A stretch of 64,000 nt of DNA from assembly GCA_028285595.1 (NCBI GenBank), contig JANQOW010000007.1, forward strand, positions 83,036 through 147,035. The letters are read 5' to 3'. The notes beneath the pieces were generated by a model. It had not been told where the DNA came from, made no database searches, and was given only the letters and a program-made list of their open reading frames with translations. The translations under genes were made by a program, and so were the position numbers. This stretch comes from Hyphomicrobiales bacterium. GTDB taxonomy: Bacteria; Pseudomonadota; Alphaproteobacteria; Rhizobiales; CAJQND01. Shown here in pieces: positions 17,209-26,448 of the stretch (the first letter of the stretch is position 1; each line of letters starts with the position of its first letter).

Positions 17209-18150
17209 ATGCAAGAGTGGATGCCGTCCCTAAACGCTCTGCGCGCCTTTGAGTCCGTGGCCCGGCACCTGAGCTACCGGGCTGCGGCCGATGAACTGCG
17301 CGTGACGCCCGGAGCAGTTAAGCAGCTGGTTCTCAAGCTTGAAGATGCGCTAGGGGTGAAGTTGGTGGAACGGAAGGGCCACCGGCTCGTGCTCACGTCT
17401 GTTGGCGAGGCCGGAAAGGACGGGTGTTCGCTTGCAATGCGGCAGCTCCGCGAATCTGTCCGTGCGATGCGTCGCCACAAAACCAGTAGTCGCGTAATTG
17501 TTTCCGTGGAGGCCTCCCTTGCCACCACATGGCTTTCCTCTAGGCTCAACGAGTTTTGGCGCCTGCATCCTGATATTGATCTTCTTGTCGACGCTTCACA
17601 GCAGATCGTCGACCTTGAGAACAGCGAGGTGGATGTGGCCATACGCTACGGTGTTCCTTGCGATGATGATCTCTGGACAACCCGATTGTTTAAAGACCTT
17701 GTGTTTCCGGTATGCAGTCCATCGCTTGCTAAAAGCCCACCTAAATTAGAGGCCCTTGAACAGCTCCGTGAGGTTCCACTAATCCACTGGAGTACGGCCC
17801 ATATGCCGTGGGCCCATGCCACGAAAAGATGGTTTTCGTGGAGTGATTGGTTCCGTCATGTCGGGCTTCAACAAACTGAGGCTACTGGCGGTACGGAATT
17901 CAGTGACTATGGATTGGCCGTTCAAGCCGCCACCGCCGGGCAGGGCGTGATGCTAGCTGGTTGGCCTGCATTGCAGGACACCTTGAACGCTGGGTTTTTG
18001 ATTTGCCCCTTCAAAGACAGCATTGTTGAAACGGACATCGGGTTTGACCTGGTGACACAGCATGAAACCTACCAGCGCCCGGAGGTTGCTGCTTTTGCAA
18101 ACTGGTTGATTGCAGTTGCACGTAAAGTCAATCCGAATGAAGTCGTTTGA
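17209..18150 (+). CDS. LysR-family regulator, GcvA-like
   Basis: 313 residues. The N-terminal winged helix-turn-helix opens with the GcvA-type MPSLNALRAFESVARHLSYR, followed by AADELRVTPGAVKQLVLKLE. The effector domain continues from about residue 90 (VSVEASLATTWLSSRLNEF, VDVAIRYGVP) and ends FANWLIAVARK. Start 17209 is used; an ATG at 17221 gives the more usual GcvA N-terminus and is a good alternative. Being divergent from the DmdA-like/amidinotransferase pair, it is the probable activator of that unit. Confidence 0.9.
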   Translation: MQEWMPSLNALRAFESVARHLSYRAAADELRVTPGAVKQLVLKLEDALGVKLVERKGHRLVLTSVGEAGKDGCSLAMRQLRESVRAMRRHKTSSRVIVSVEASLATTWLSSRLNEFWRLHPDIDLLVDASQQIVDLENSEVDVAIRYGVPCDDDLWTTRLFKDLVFPVCSPSLAKSPPKLEALEQLREVPLIHWSTAHMPWAHATKRWFSWSDWFRHVGLQQTEATGGTEFSDYGLAVQAATAGQGVMLAGWPALQDTLNAGFLICPFKDSIVETDIGFDLVTQHETYQRPEVAAFANWLIAVARKVNPNEVV

Positions 18151-18294
18151 TCGAGCTCATTGTGATGCCAGGTATTTCAGTAATATGTCCCGAATTCGCC
18201 TGAGACTTGCCGTTCGCTCAAGAGTGAGATCGTGATTGGGCTTAAGAAAGAATGCGTGCGACCCGGCCCTTAACGCCTCAAGAGGATAGGATTT

Positions 18295-18828
18295 ATGCAA
18301 CCACAACTCTTTGCTCTCGCCTATCTTGATTTGGGTCCTGGCGACCGGGCCTTTATAGATGCCTATCGGCAAGACCATGATCAAGCGTACGTCGATGTGG
18401 TCGCGCCACACTTCACGCTCGTGTTCGGATGTGACGAGATTTCCCAAGACACGTTCTGCTCCCATGTCAGGGAGGTCGCCAAGCCGTTCGCACCGATTAA
18501 GTTTGTCTGCCGCTACGCAATGCTTGGTGTCGATCATGCGTCACCAACGGGCCATGTGTTTCTGGTGCCGGATGAAGGCTATGCCCAGATCTCTCTGCTG
18601 CACGACGCATTGTATACCGGTCCCTTAAAACAATTTCATCGGCTGGACATTCCTTTCACGCCCCATATTGCAATTGGAACGTTGCCGACCCTCCAGGAAG
18701 CGAAGGTTCGCTGCGACGCACTCAATCGTGAGGAGTTGGAAATGAGAGGGCGTGTGACCGTGGTGACTGTGGGAGCGTTGATTGACAACAAGATTGTGGA
18801 CATTGAGCATGTGCCCATGACGGCCTAA
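18295..18828 (+). CDS. 2H phosphoesterase/2'-5' RNA ligase-like protein
   Basis: 177 residues. The 2H superfamily uses two H-x-T/S motifs to hydrolyse cyclic phosphates or join 2'-5' bonds. Motif 1 is APHFTLVF (His39, Thr41). Motif 2 is TPHIAIGTL (His124), with Ala126 where Thr or Ser is expected, which may weaken catalysis. Between them the fold pattern (GHVFLVPDEG, ISLLHDALY) is as expected. The ribosome-binding site (AGAGGATAGGA) supports the start. The gene is followed 55 bases later by a methyltransferase gene on the same strand. Substrate is unknown. Confidence 0.75.
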   Translation: MQPQLFALAYLDLGPGDRAFIDAYRQDHDQAYVDVVAPHFTLVFGCDEISQDTFCSHVREVAKPFAPIKFVCRYAMLGVDHASPTGHVFLVPDEGYAQISLLHDALYTGPLKQFHRLDIPFTPHIAIGTLPTLQEAKVRCDALNREELEMRGRVTVVTVGALIDNKIVDIEHVPMTA

Positions 18829-18883
18829 GTGCCGGGTCTGGCACCGGCAACGTCCCTGATTATGAGCCACCAGGCAGGTGGGG

Positions 18884-19774
18884 ATGTTCGCGACCATTAA
18901 GGTCAACCGGACAGAAGGATGGTGTGAAGTGTTCGAGCAGCTTGAGAAGATTAACGAAAGACCTGAGGTATTCGGTGAATACTCCGCCGACGCGCTCTGG
19001 ACGGATGAATACCGTTCACAGCAAATGCTGCGCTATCATCTCGATGGCAGCGTTGATGTGTCGTCCAGGAAAGCGGAGTTCATTTCCCAGTCTTCCAAAT
19101 GGATTATCGATCGCTTCGATCTTGGAGAGGGGAGGGCCGTATGCGACTTCGGTTGCGGTCCAGGTCTCTACACATCCCGGCTCGCCCAGTCCGGTGCGCG
19201 GGTGACCGGTGTCGATTTCTCTTACAACTCAATCGAATACGCCCGCCAACAGGCCAAGTGTGCCGGGCAAAAAATCAACTACGTGCACGGCAATTATCTT
19301 GATTTCGCAACGGACGAGCGCTTTGACCTCATCACCATGATCATGTGCGATTTCTGTGCGCTCAGCCCAATGCAACGGCGGCAACTGTTGGCGATTTGGC
19401 ACGCCCACCTCAGCGACGCCGGCGCGGTTCTATTCGATGTCTATTCCATGGTGGCCTATGCAGAACGCGAGGCGGCCAGCTGTTGTGAGAAAAATCAGCT
19501 CGACCATTTCTGGCACGCGGAGGAGTATTATGCCTTCGTCAACACCTTCAAATACGACGCCGAGGCTGTGGTCTTGGACAAGTACAGCATATTTCCAGAA
19601 CGCAGCAGAGCTGAGACGGTTTACAACTGGCTGCAGTATTTTAGCCCGGAAGGCTTGACCCAAGAGCTTAGAGAAGCCGGATTCAATGTGGAACAGCTTT
19701 TCGGCAATGTGGCGGGCGCGGTGTTTTCGGACGTAGAGTCTGAGTTCGCAATTGTGGCCACGATAAACCCTTAA
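18884..19774 (+). CDS. Class I SAM-dependent methyltransferase
   Basis: 296 residues from the ATG at 18884 (GTG at 18878 is the alternative). The Rossmann methyltransferase core is present: motif I AVCDFGCGPGLYTSRLAQ (about residues 85-102), acidic loop VTGVDFSYNSIEYARQ, motif II HGNYLDF, and the post-core strand DLITMIMCDFCAL. The C-terminal half has several Tyr/Trp-rich segments (HFWHAEEYYAFVNTF, VYNWLQYFSPEGL), typical of small-molecule or lipid-modifying members. Substrate is not identifiable. It is convergent with the MttB-family gene. Confidence 0.82.
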   Translation: MFATIKVNRTEGWCEVFEQLEKINERPEVFGEYSADALWTDEYRSQQMLRYHLDGSVDVSSRKAEFISQSSKWIIDRFDLGEGRAVCDFGCGPGLYTSRLAQSGARVTGVDFSYNSIEYARQQAKCAGQKINYVHGNYLDFATDERFDLITMIMCDFCALSPMQRRQLLAIWHAHLSDAGAVLFDVYSMVAYAEREAASCCEKNQLDHFWHAEEYYAFVNTFKYDAEAVVLDKYSIFPERSRAETVYNWLQYFSPEGLTQELREAGFNVEQLFGNVAGAVFSDVESEFAIVATINP

Positions 19775-19775
19775 G

Positions 19776-19789
19776 GTGATCGCAATCAC
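19776..19789 (+). terminator. Short stem-loop GTGAT-cgca-ATCAC between convergent genes
   Basis: A 5-bp perfect stem begins 2 bases after the methyltransferase stop. No T-run follows, so termination activity is doubtful. Confidence 0.2.
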
Positions 19790-19829
19790 TTGCGCCGCAG
19801 CCCCAGCAGCGTCCGGTCGGGCCTGTCAA

Positions 19830-21383
19830 CTATGGTATTTCCGGCCGAGCGAGGTTCGGCGACAGTCGGATGGGAAAGCGCTCTCGGATCGCGTGATCCA
19901 GCCGAGGGTCAATGTGGTCAGGCGGGTCGCTGGTTAGAATTTCAGACGTCTTCTGACGGGCAATGACCAACAGGTCCTCCGCTCCCATGTCGCTCCACTC
20001 CTGCGGGGTCCGGCGGTCCGCGGTGGCTGGGTAATAGTAATCTGATTGCATGCGGTCCAGGGTTTGCCCATGGCCCAAGAAATGGCCCGGGCCATCGATG
20101 CACACATCCCGCACCGCGTCAAACGCGAGGGTTTCTGCGTTCACTTCAATGCCGCGCGTGGCCCGCAACACACTGCCGATGAGATCATTGTCGAGAACGA
20201 AACTTTCCTTGGAGGCAGCCAGCAGTGAGCCGTACATGCCGGCCGCTTCGTAGATCAGATTGGCTCCGGCCAGTGCGCTCAGCAGTTCTGTAATGCCCTT
20301 CTCATATCCGGCTTGAAAATCCGGCATCTTGCTATCGGTCATGCCGGCAGATACAGCGCAGGGGATCTGGTAATGCTGCGCCATCTGTGCGCAAGCCGCC
20401 ATCAAAACCCCTTGCTCTGCACTGCCGCCCGACATGGCGCCGGTGCGCAAATCGCTGACGAACGGCAAAGCTCCGAACAAAGCCGGATGACCAGGGTTCA
20501 GAAGGTTCACATAGACCAGCCCGGCCAGCACTTCAGCCGTTTGCTGCGCAACAGCTCCAGCCAGAGGTGCCGGGCTGGTGGCCCCGGCTTGTCCTGCCGA
20601 CACGAGTTTGAGCGGCGTGCCCGTATCAGCGGCACATTCAATAACGCTCAACGCCTCCTCAGCGAACGTTAAGGGCGGGACCACAAAACACGTGGAGACG
20701 CAGCAAAAGGGTCGCGCGCGCCAGGCCTCTTCACCGCCCGCGATCATGTGGAATATGGCGATGGCATCGCGCATTGTTCGCGCGTCAGAGAAGGAACAAC
20801 CGATAGGCTTGGCGGTGCCGAGTGCGCAGGCATAGGCGGTGTTCAACTCCATCTCGTGCGTGTCGGCAATGTCGCGGGCAACCACCGTGCGCTGGAACAT
20901 GTGAATGTTCTCAAGTGCATCCGCGAGCCGGGCCATGTCGTAAAGATCCTGCAAGGTACTGTCGCGCACCGCTCTGGTTTCGCTGTCGATAATGTGGACC
21001 GCGGCGCCTGAGGTTCCCAGGTGCACTCGGGCGCCTGATGGATCGAGGTCGTACTCAGGTTTCTGGCCATAAAGCTTGAACCCCCGGCCAGCTTGCTGCA
21101 GCACGCGCTCAACCATCTGGACAGGAAACAGAAGGCGCCCGGCCTCGGAAACCTGACCTCCCGCTTCGGTTACCGTCTCAATGCAGCGCGAGGAGGCGTT
21201 GGCGAGACCCACCTCAGCGAGGATCCGTAAGGCGGTTTTGTGGATCTCTTCAATTCCGCCATCGGAGATCGGCTGAAAGTGGCCTCCGGCGATGCCGGGC
21301 CAGATCGATCTGACGGCCTCAGATCCTGCTCCGTTTTTGCGGGCAGACCGGCGAGCTGCGCGCCCCTGGCGTTGTGAACTCAT
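19830..21383 (-). CDS. MttB-superfamily (trimethylamine methyltransferase-like) protein
   Basis: 517 residues. MttB homologues transfer a methyl group from a quaternary or tertiary amine to a corrinoid protein. Here the family pattern is seen in ISDGGIEEIHKTALRILAEV, HLGTSGAAVHIID, DLYDMARLADALENIHM, SGGSAEQGVLMAACAQMA and GMTDSKMPDFQAGYEKGI, ending with HFLGHGQTLDRMQSDYYYP. The frame is continuous with no in-frame TAG, so it is a non-pyrrolysine member, like glycine betaine or proline betaine methyltransferases. It is the last gene of a five-gene operon; its ATG overlaps the preceding stop by 4 bases. No corrinoid-protein gene is present in the window. Confidence 0.88.
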   Translation of the reverse strand: MSSQRQGRAARRSARKNGAGSEAVRSIWPGIAGGHFQPISDGGIEEIHKTALRILAEVGLANASSRCIETVTEAGGQVSEAGRLLFPVQMVERVLQQAGRGFKLYGQKPEYDLDPSGARVHLGTSGAAVHIIDSETRAVRDSTLQDLYDMARLADALENIHMFQRTVVARDIADTHEMELNTAYACALGTAKPIGCSFSDARTMRDAIAIFHMIAGGEEAWRARPFCCVSTCFVVPPLTFAEEALSVIECAADTGTPLKLVSAGQAGATSPAPLAGAVAQQTAEVLAGLVYVNLLNPGHPALFGALPFVSDLRTGAMSGGSAEQGVLMAACAQMAQHYQIPCAVSAGMTDSKMPDFQAGYEKGITELLSALAGANLIYEAAGMYGSLLAASKESFVLDNDLIGSVLRATRGIEVNAETLAFDAVRDVCIDGPGHFLGHGQTLDRMQSDYYYPATADRRTPQEWSDMGAEDLLVIARQKTSEILTSDPPDHIDPRLDHAIRERFPIRLSPNLARPEIP

Positions 21384-22735
21384 GGCATATGCTCCAGTGG
21401 GACAAATATCTCGGCAACGCGATCAGCCGTTGGCCAATCGAAGAGACTTTCGATGCGCGACGCGGCATAGCCCGGCGCAATGGCGGAAAACTTGGCGCGC
21501 ACATCTTCAGGCGTCATCGGGTTTTCGGGTGCGCCGAGCGGAAAGGCGCACGTTTGTTCAAGGGTTTGTCCGCAAGACAGGGTCAGCAGGACACGATCAG
21601 GCTCTTCGGGGTCGTAGTTCAGATCAGGACGGGACGGGGCAAAAGTGTGCACTTGGGTGCGGCTCATCAACGCTTTGATCTCGGGGGCCTTCCAGCGCTC
21701 CGCCTTGATATCGTCCAAACCCAACCGTTGTAGGCTCAGGCCCATGGCCGCAACGAAGGGCGCTGAAAACAACGCTTCTTCGCGCCGGGCCGGCTGGGTG
21801 AACGGCAAGACGGCTGCGTGGAAGTCGGGCAAGTGAAGGTCAATTCTTGCAATAAGGCTTGTTTCAGGCCGGCGGCGCGCCAAGGACAGCGCTGCGGTCA
21901 TAATGCGATGGGTATAGCCGCAGCTCGGCCATGGCTTGAGGATCAATTTATGCTCTGTCAGGGCAAGCCCGTTACCAAGCCGGGCACATATCTCTTTTAG
22001 CCGCGCGTCCGGTACGTTCGCCATGAGCGCGTTCATACCTTTCGCATGATCCAGAACATCTGCCCTGCCGGTCACACCGGCCCGCGCCAGGTGGGCGGCC
22101 TCAACGCCGGTTTGGGCTGCAAATCCTGCCTGCATGGCCTTGGCGTCGCTGCCGAACTGGCAGGTGTAGCCCGTTGCACGGCTCACAGCCAGGGAAAGGG
22201 CAGATGTGGCTTGGGACGCATCCAACCCTAACAATCGCGCCACGGCAGCAGCAGCGCCAATTGCGCCGAGAGTGGCCGTTGAATGCCAGCCGCGGTCGTA
22301 GTGTTCGAAGTTTAGTGCTTCGCCCAGTCGAGCAATCACTTCAAACCCTGCCAGATACCCTTCGATCAAGTCGCGGCCGCATGTGTCTTCGCGCGCGCAG
22401 GCAAGCAGAGCCGGCAGTAGGACCACAGTCGGATGCGTGTTCCCCGGCACCTCCCAATCGTCAAACTCCAAAGCATGACCTGCCAAAGCGTTCAGAAACG
22501 CTGCTTGTGACAGGCCGGTGCGCAGGCCCGTCCCGATGACGTTTGCCTCACCGGTTGTCCCCATTGCCTCAACGGCGTTCCGCGCCTTCCGCGCAACCGG
22601 CTCATTGGCCCCTGCCAATATGCAGCCAAATGTGTCCACGACACCATTGCGCACCGTTTCAATCGTCTCGGCATCAGCCGCCAATGGGTCTTCGGCGACA
22701 AACCTTGCAAGATTTTCGAGCACCGTGCGCGTCAT
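21380..22735 (-). CDS. MmgE/PrpD-family protein
   Basis: 451 residues. The family includes 2-methylcitrate dehydratase and various (de)hydratases and isomerases acting on carboxylic acids. Recognisable parts are GVVDTFGCILAGANEPVARK, FLNALAGHALEFDDW and the following THPTVVLLPALLA, WHSTATLGAIGAAAAVARLL, KPWPSCGYTHRI and the late FLPDFH/AVLPF-type segment. It overlaps both neighbours by 4 bases (ATGA), so translation is coupled. The substrate is unknown; PrpD-like members often sit in catabolic operons for unusual acids. Confidence 0.87.
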   Translation of the reverse strand: MTRTVLENLARFVAEDPLAADAETIETVRNGVVDTFGCILAGANEPVARKARNAVEAMGTTGEANVIGTGLRTGLSQAAFLNALAGHALEFDDWEVPGNTHPTVVLLPALLACAREDTCGRDLIEGYLAGFEVIARLGEALNFEHYDRGWHSTATLGAIGAAAAVARLLGLDASQATSALSLAVSRATGYTCQFGSDAKAMQAGFAAQTGVEAAHLARAGVTGRADVLDHAKGMNALMANVPDARLKEICARLGNGLALTEHKLILKPWPSCGYTHRIMTAALSLARRRPETSLIARIDLHLPDFHAAVLPFTQPARREEALFSAPFVAAMGLSLQRLGLDDIKAERWKAPEIKALMSRTQVHTFAPSRPDLNYDPEEPDRVLLTLSCGQTLEQTCAFPLGAPENPMTPEDVRAKFSAIAPGYAASRIESLFDWPTADRVAEIFVPLEHMP

Positions 22736-24210
22736 GCAAATGGCTCCGGTTGCTGGGGTCTTGTGGCAAGCCAGACGGACTTGGTCTGGCTGAAGGCCAT
22801 GAGGCCTTCGATGCCGTTTTCGCGACCATAGCCGGACTGCCTAAACCCGCCCACGGGTGATTGCGGCGCGGAGCCGAAATATGTGTTGATATAGACGGTG
22901 CCTGCGCCGATCCGATCAGCAATCTGGATGGCGCGCGCGCTGTCGCGGGTCCAGATGCCAGCGGCCAAGCCGTATTCGCTGGCGTTGGCAAGATGTACGG
23001 CTTCAGCATCGTCCTCCACGGCGATGATCGCCAAGACCGGTCCAAATACTTCCTCGCGCGCCACGGCCATATCCGGCGTCACGTTCGTGAACAATGTCGG
23101 CGCGATGAACCAGCCGGAGCAGCCTTCAGGGTTTACAGGTTTGCCCCCCATCACGCACGAAGCTCCGTCCCTCTTGGCTTGCTCGATTGCGCGCAACACC
23201 CGCTCGAAATGCGGTTGGTTTGAAATTGGGCCGATGTGAGTTTGCGGGTCGGAGGGATCGCCAATGCGCGCCGGCCGTGTGAGCGCGCTGATGCGCTCGA
23301 CCAGCTCATCATGCAAACGCTTGTGAACCAAAACCCTGCTGCCTGCGATGCAGCTCTGACCGGCCGGCGGAAAAATGCCGCCCACAATGCCCCGCGCGGC
23401 AAGCTCAAGGTCTGCATCCACCAGAACGAGCTGCGGCGACTTTCCGCCCAGTTCAAGGATTACCGGGCTGATGGCCTCAGCGGCTTGTTTTGCCACCGCC
23501 CGCCCCCCGGCCACGCCACCGGTGAAGCTGACCAAGCGCACGTCTGGATGTTTGATTAAGGCAGCGCCTGTGTCAGCGCCACCGGTCACCACATTGATCA
23601 GACCGGCCGGCAGATCAGCGTCTGCCAGCACATCCATCAGAACGAGAGTTGAGACAGAAGCAAACTCTGAGGGCTTCAGCACAACAGTGTTGCCCGCGGC
23701 AATGGCCGCCGCCATCTTCCAAAAGGCTATCAGCAAAGGCGAGTTCCACGCGGTGATGCACGCCACAACACCGAAAGGCTCGCGGCGCGTGTAGTTCAGG
23801 ATGTTCGGCACATCGGCCGGGATAACCGCACCCTCGATCTTGTCGGCGAGCCCTGCGTAATAGTCGAAGCTGTCGGTGAGCCAGCCGGTCAGGGCCTCCT
23901 TCATTCCGGAGAGCGACTTGCCGGCGTCGGTGCACTCGACCTGTGCCAGACGGTCGGCATTGCGCCGCACGGCAGTCGCCATGCGCGCCAACAAGCGGCC
24001 TCGTTCTGTAGCGCGCATATCAGCAAAAGGACCATCGGCGAACGCTGCCTGAGCAGAGGCGACGGCGCGCGCCACATCCGATGCGCCGCAAACAGGCACC
24101 CGCGCCCAGGGCTTGGCATGTGTGGGATCGAAGCTCTCGATCATCTCGCCTTCGGCAGGAGAATGCCAGGTGCCGCCGGTAAAATAGTCCCAATCATGGC
24201 CATCGGTCAT
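22732..24210 (-). CDS. NAD(P)+-dependent aldehyde dehydrogenase
   Basis: 492 residues, full length for the family. Motifs are ACITAWNSPLLIAFWK, KPSEFASVSTLVL, the cofactor-binding VSFTGGVAGGRAV, the catalytic Glu region LELGGKSPQLVL, the nucleophilic Cys in PAGQSCIAGSRV, and EEVFGPVLAII near the C-terminus. The overall pattern is near betaine-aldehyde or hydroxy-acid aldehyde dehydrogenases. Genes overlap by 4 bases on both sides. It very probably oxidises the aldehyde made by the alcohol dehydrogenase encoded just upstream. Confidence 0.92.
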   Translation of the reverse strand: MTDGHDWDYFTGGTWHSPAEGEMIESFDPTHAKPWARVPVCGASDVARAVASAQAAFADGPFADMRATERGRLLARMATAVRRNADRLAQVECTDAGKSLSGMKEALTGWLTDSFDYYAGLADKIEGAVIPADVPNILNYTRREPFGVVACITAWNSPLLIAFWKMAAAIAAGNTVVLKPSEFASVSTLVLMDVLADADLPAGLINVVTGGADTGAALIKHPDVRLVSFTGGVAGGRAVAKQAAEAISPVILELGGKSPQLVLVDADLELAARGIVGGIFPPAGQSCIAGSRVLVHKRLHDELVERISALTRPARIGDPSDPQTHIGPISNQPHFERVLRAIEQAKRDGASCVMGGKPVNPEGCSGWFIAPTLFTNVTPDMAVAREEVFGPVLAIIAVEDDAEAVHLANASEYGLAAGIWTRDSARAIQIADRIGAGTVYINTYFGSAPQSPVGGFRQSGYGRENGIEGLMAFSQTKSVWLATRPQQPEPFA

Positions 24211-25325
24211 GGTGCACCGTCTTCGTCAAAAAGGATCACGCCGCGTCCCGGCTTGCCCGCAAGCATGTCATCAATTGCCGTGTTGATCTGTTCCAAGCTG
24301 TAACGACGCCCAATCAGCCTCTCCACCGGCAGCCGTCCGCATGCGAAATGCTCGGCGTATAGTCGGAAATCCCGATCGGTGTGAGCCGATCCGAAGATCG
24401 ATCCGGTGACCGTTTTCTCTTGGCGCGTGATCCCCGTGGTCGGCAACTCAATAGTTGCTTCATTTCCGGCCATGCCCACAAATGTCAACTGTCCCCCTGG
24501 GCGCGTTAGCTCCAGGCAAGTGCGCTGCAATGCAGGCTTTCCAACGGCTTCAAAGACATAATCGGCGCCGATATCATCTGTCAGCGCCATCAGTTGCGCG
24601 TGAACATCTTCATTTGCGTCAATAAAATCGGTCGCCCCCAAATTCCGGGCCATCTGTTCCGTGTGAGCCGCAGCATCAACGGCGACGATGCGGGCAGCTC
24701 CCACCATCTTGGCCCCCATGATGATGGATAATCCTACGCCGCCGGCACCGACCACGGCCACAGTTGAGCCGGCTTTCACCTTGGCGCGGTTCACCACCGC
24801 GCCGACCCCGGTGGTCACGGCGCACCCCAACAAAGCTGCAACTTCAAACGGCACGTCGGGCGGAATTGGAACACAACTGATTTCAGGCACAACCGCATGG
24901 CTGGCCCAACAGGCAAGCATCGACAGATGCCGAACCGGCCCATCGGTGTTGTGCAGGCGGCAGGTGCCGTCCAACATGGTTCCATCCCAAAGAGGCCCCT
25001 TATGGGTCTGGCATAGATGGCTCTGGCCCGCCTTGCAGAAGAAACACGTGCCGCAATAAGGGATCCAGCTCAGCACCACATGGTCGCCAACCTTAACTTT
25101 CTCAACGCCGGCGCCGGCGGCAATCACTTCGCCTGCCCCTTCATGGCCCAGCACAACTGGGAATTCGTGGCCGGCCTGTCCGCTGATCACATGATAGTCG
25201 GAGTGGCAGACACCGGCGGCGCCCATCCGGATCAGAACTTCGCCGGCGCCAGGCGGGGCGAGGTCCAGAGGCTCAACTTTCATGGCTTCGCGCTTGGCAT
25301 AGAGAACGGCTGCGTTGATCTCCAC
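24207..25325 (-). CDS. Zinc-dependent alcohol dehydrogenase
   Basis: 372 residues from a GTG at 25325, which starts one base after the upstream gene's TGA. The open frame extends to 25445 but would overlap that gene. Catalytic zinc ligands are in GVCHSDYHV and GHEGAGEV. The structural zinc site is CGTCFFCKAGQSHLC, and the NAD site is VAVVGAGGVGLSIIMGAK. It is similar in layout to class III and NDMA-type alcohol dehydrogenases. Placement between an oxygenase and an aldehyde dehydrogenase implies stepwise oxidation of a hydroxylated intermediate. Confidence 0.9.
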   Translation of the reverse strand: MEINAAVLYAKREAMKVEPLDLAPPGAGEVLIRMGAAGVCHSDYHVISGQAGHEFPVVLGHEGAGEVIAAGAGVEKVKVGDHVVLSWIPYCGTCFFCKAGQSHLCQTHKGPLWDGTMLDGTCRLHNTDGPVRHLSMLACWASHAVVPEISCVPIPPDVPFEVAALLGCAVTTGVGAVVNRAKVKAGSTVAVVGAGGVGLSIIMGAKMVGAARIVAVDAAAHTEQMARNLGATDFIDANEDVHAQLMALTDDIGADYVFEAVGKPALQRTCLELTRPGGQLTFVGMAGNEATIELPTTGITRQEKTVTGSIFGSAHTDRDFRLYAEHFACGRLPVERLIGRRYSLEQINTAIDDMLAGKPGRGVILFDEDGAP

Positions 25326-25326
25326 G

Positions 25327-26337
25327 TCAGCGCCCCATTTGCTTCTTGCGCGCCCGGATGCGCTTGGTGGCATCAGCCGTACCGTTGTGGAAAGAGCCGA
25401 ACACCGCATCCCACGGTACCTCCGCGGTGCCGTAGTTGCACTCAAAGTAGCGGTGATGCAGTTGATGGAAAAAGTCGCCCAAGGCCATCTGCCGGCGCTT
25501 TTTGACCAGCAGCACCTCGTGGCCGGAATGCGACACGGCCGGGTTTAGTGCAAGATTGTAGCAGTGAAACAGAACGTGCACCGGGTCCGACGGCACAATG
25601 AAGTGGATCAGGAGAGACGAGAAATACAGCACATGCTCCACCGGATGCATGGAGAGCCCGCTCCAAGGCCCGATGTTGACGTTTCGGTGGTGCAGGTGGT
25701 GCGCCAATCGATAGAGCGGCGGCCAGTGGAGCGCGCGGTGTATCCAATAGAAATGAAAGGATGCCCAAAGCGGGATAAGCAGGATCCAAATCACCGACCA
25801 AACCGGGGCAGAGGCAAATTGAATTACCGGGGCGGCGCCGTTTGCGGCAAGCCAATAGTATGTCACCTCGAACGCGGTCCATATGGTCACGCCGCTGCAA
25901 AGCGACCAGAACATGTTGTCATGAATCTGGTTGGAGAAGCTGAAACTCCCCTTTCCGACGGCGAAGTCGCGCGCATCGAATTTGACGTCGCGGCCCTGCG
26001 CTGTGTAGCGATAAAGCCAAGCATGCAACGCGCCGGCGACAAGACACAGCATAATGAGATTGCGCAGCCAGATCGTTGCGATCCAGCCTGCGCTGAAGCT
26101 CTGCATCTGCGCCCAATCGGGCTGTGTCAAACTGTAGACTGTTATCGCCAATACGAGTTCAATGACAACTGACGACACGGCCAGCCAGGAAGTGGCAAAC
26201 CATCGCAACAGGCTTGCCGGCTTTGGCGGCCAGGCAAACAAGGGGCTCACCGCAATCGGCAGTTCCGGGTTCCAGTTCCATTCCGGCGCAGCGCCTGCGG
26301 CCACAGGAAGATCGTGCTCTGGTTTTAGTGCCGACAT
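25327..26337 (-). CDS. Fatty acid hydroxylase/sterol desaturase-superfamily oxygenase
   Basis: 336 residues. It is an integral membrane di-iron enzyme. Hydrophobic segments occur at about 45-70, 85-105 and 175-200. The histidine clusters expected for two iron atoms are present: HRALH, AHHLHHRN, HPVEH, HSGHE and HQLHHRYFECNYG. Family members hydroxylate or desaturate lipid-like substrates, and one branch cleaves ether lipids. It is the first gene of the operon running to the MttB-family gene, so it probably performs the entry step; the substrate is unknown. Confidence 0.88.
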   Translation of the reverse strand: MSALKPEHDLPVAAGAAPEWNWNPELPIAVSPLFAWPPKPASLLRWFATSWLAVSSVVIELVLAITVYSLTQPDWAQMQSFSAGWIATIWLRNLIMLCLVAGALHAWLYRYTAQGRDVKFDARDFAVGKGSFSFSNQIHDNMFWSLCSGVTIWTAFEVTYYWLAANGAAPVIQFASAPVWSVIWILLIPLWASFHFYWIHRALHWPPLYRLAHHLHHRNVNIGPWSGLSMHPVEHVLYFSSLLIHFIVPSDPVHVLFHCYNLALNPAVSHSGHEVLLVKKRRQMALGDFFHQLHHRYFECNYGTAEVPWDAVFGSFHNGTADATKRIRARKKQMGR

Positions 26338-26425
26338 GATAGAGGCCTTGGAATAGTCGCCTGCTCAAACGGCAAGATATTTCTCGAAAATCTCTTTGGG
26401 AACGGCGAAAAAACGTATAGTGAGC

Positions 26426-26440
26426 ATTCCATGGTGGAAT
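26426..26440. promoter_or_regulatory. Candidate LysR operator ATTCCA-tgg-TGGAAT
   Basis: A perfect 6-bp inverted repeat with a 3-base spacer, containing a T-N11-A pair, lies in the 111-base divergent gap. It ends 8 bases before the LysR gene start. A LysR regulator bound here would both autoregulate and control the oxygenase operon. Confidence 0.45.
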
Positions 26441-26448
26441 AGATACAC

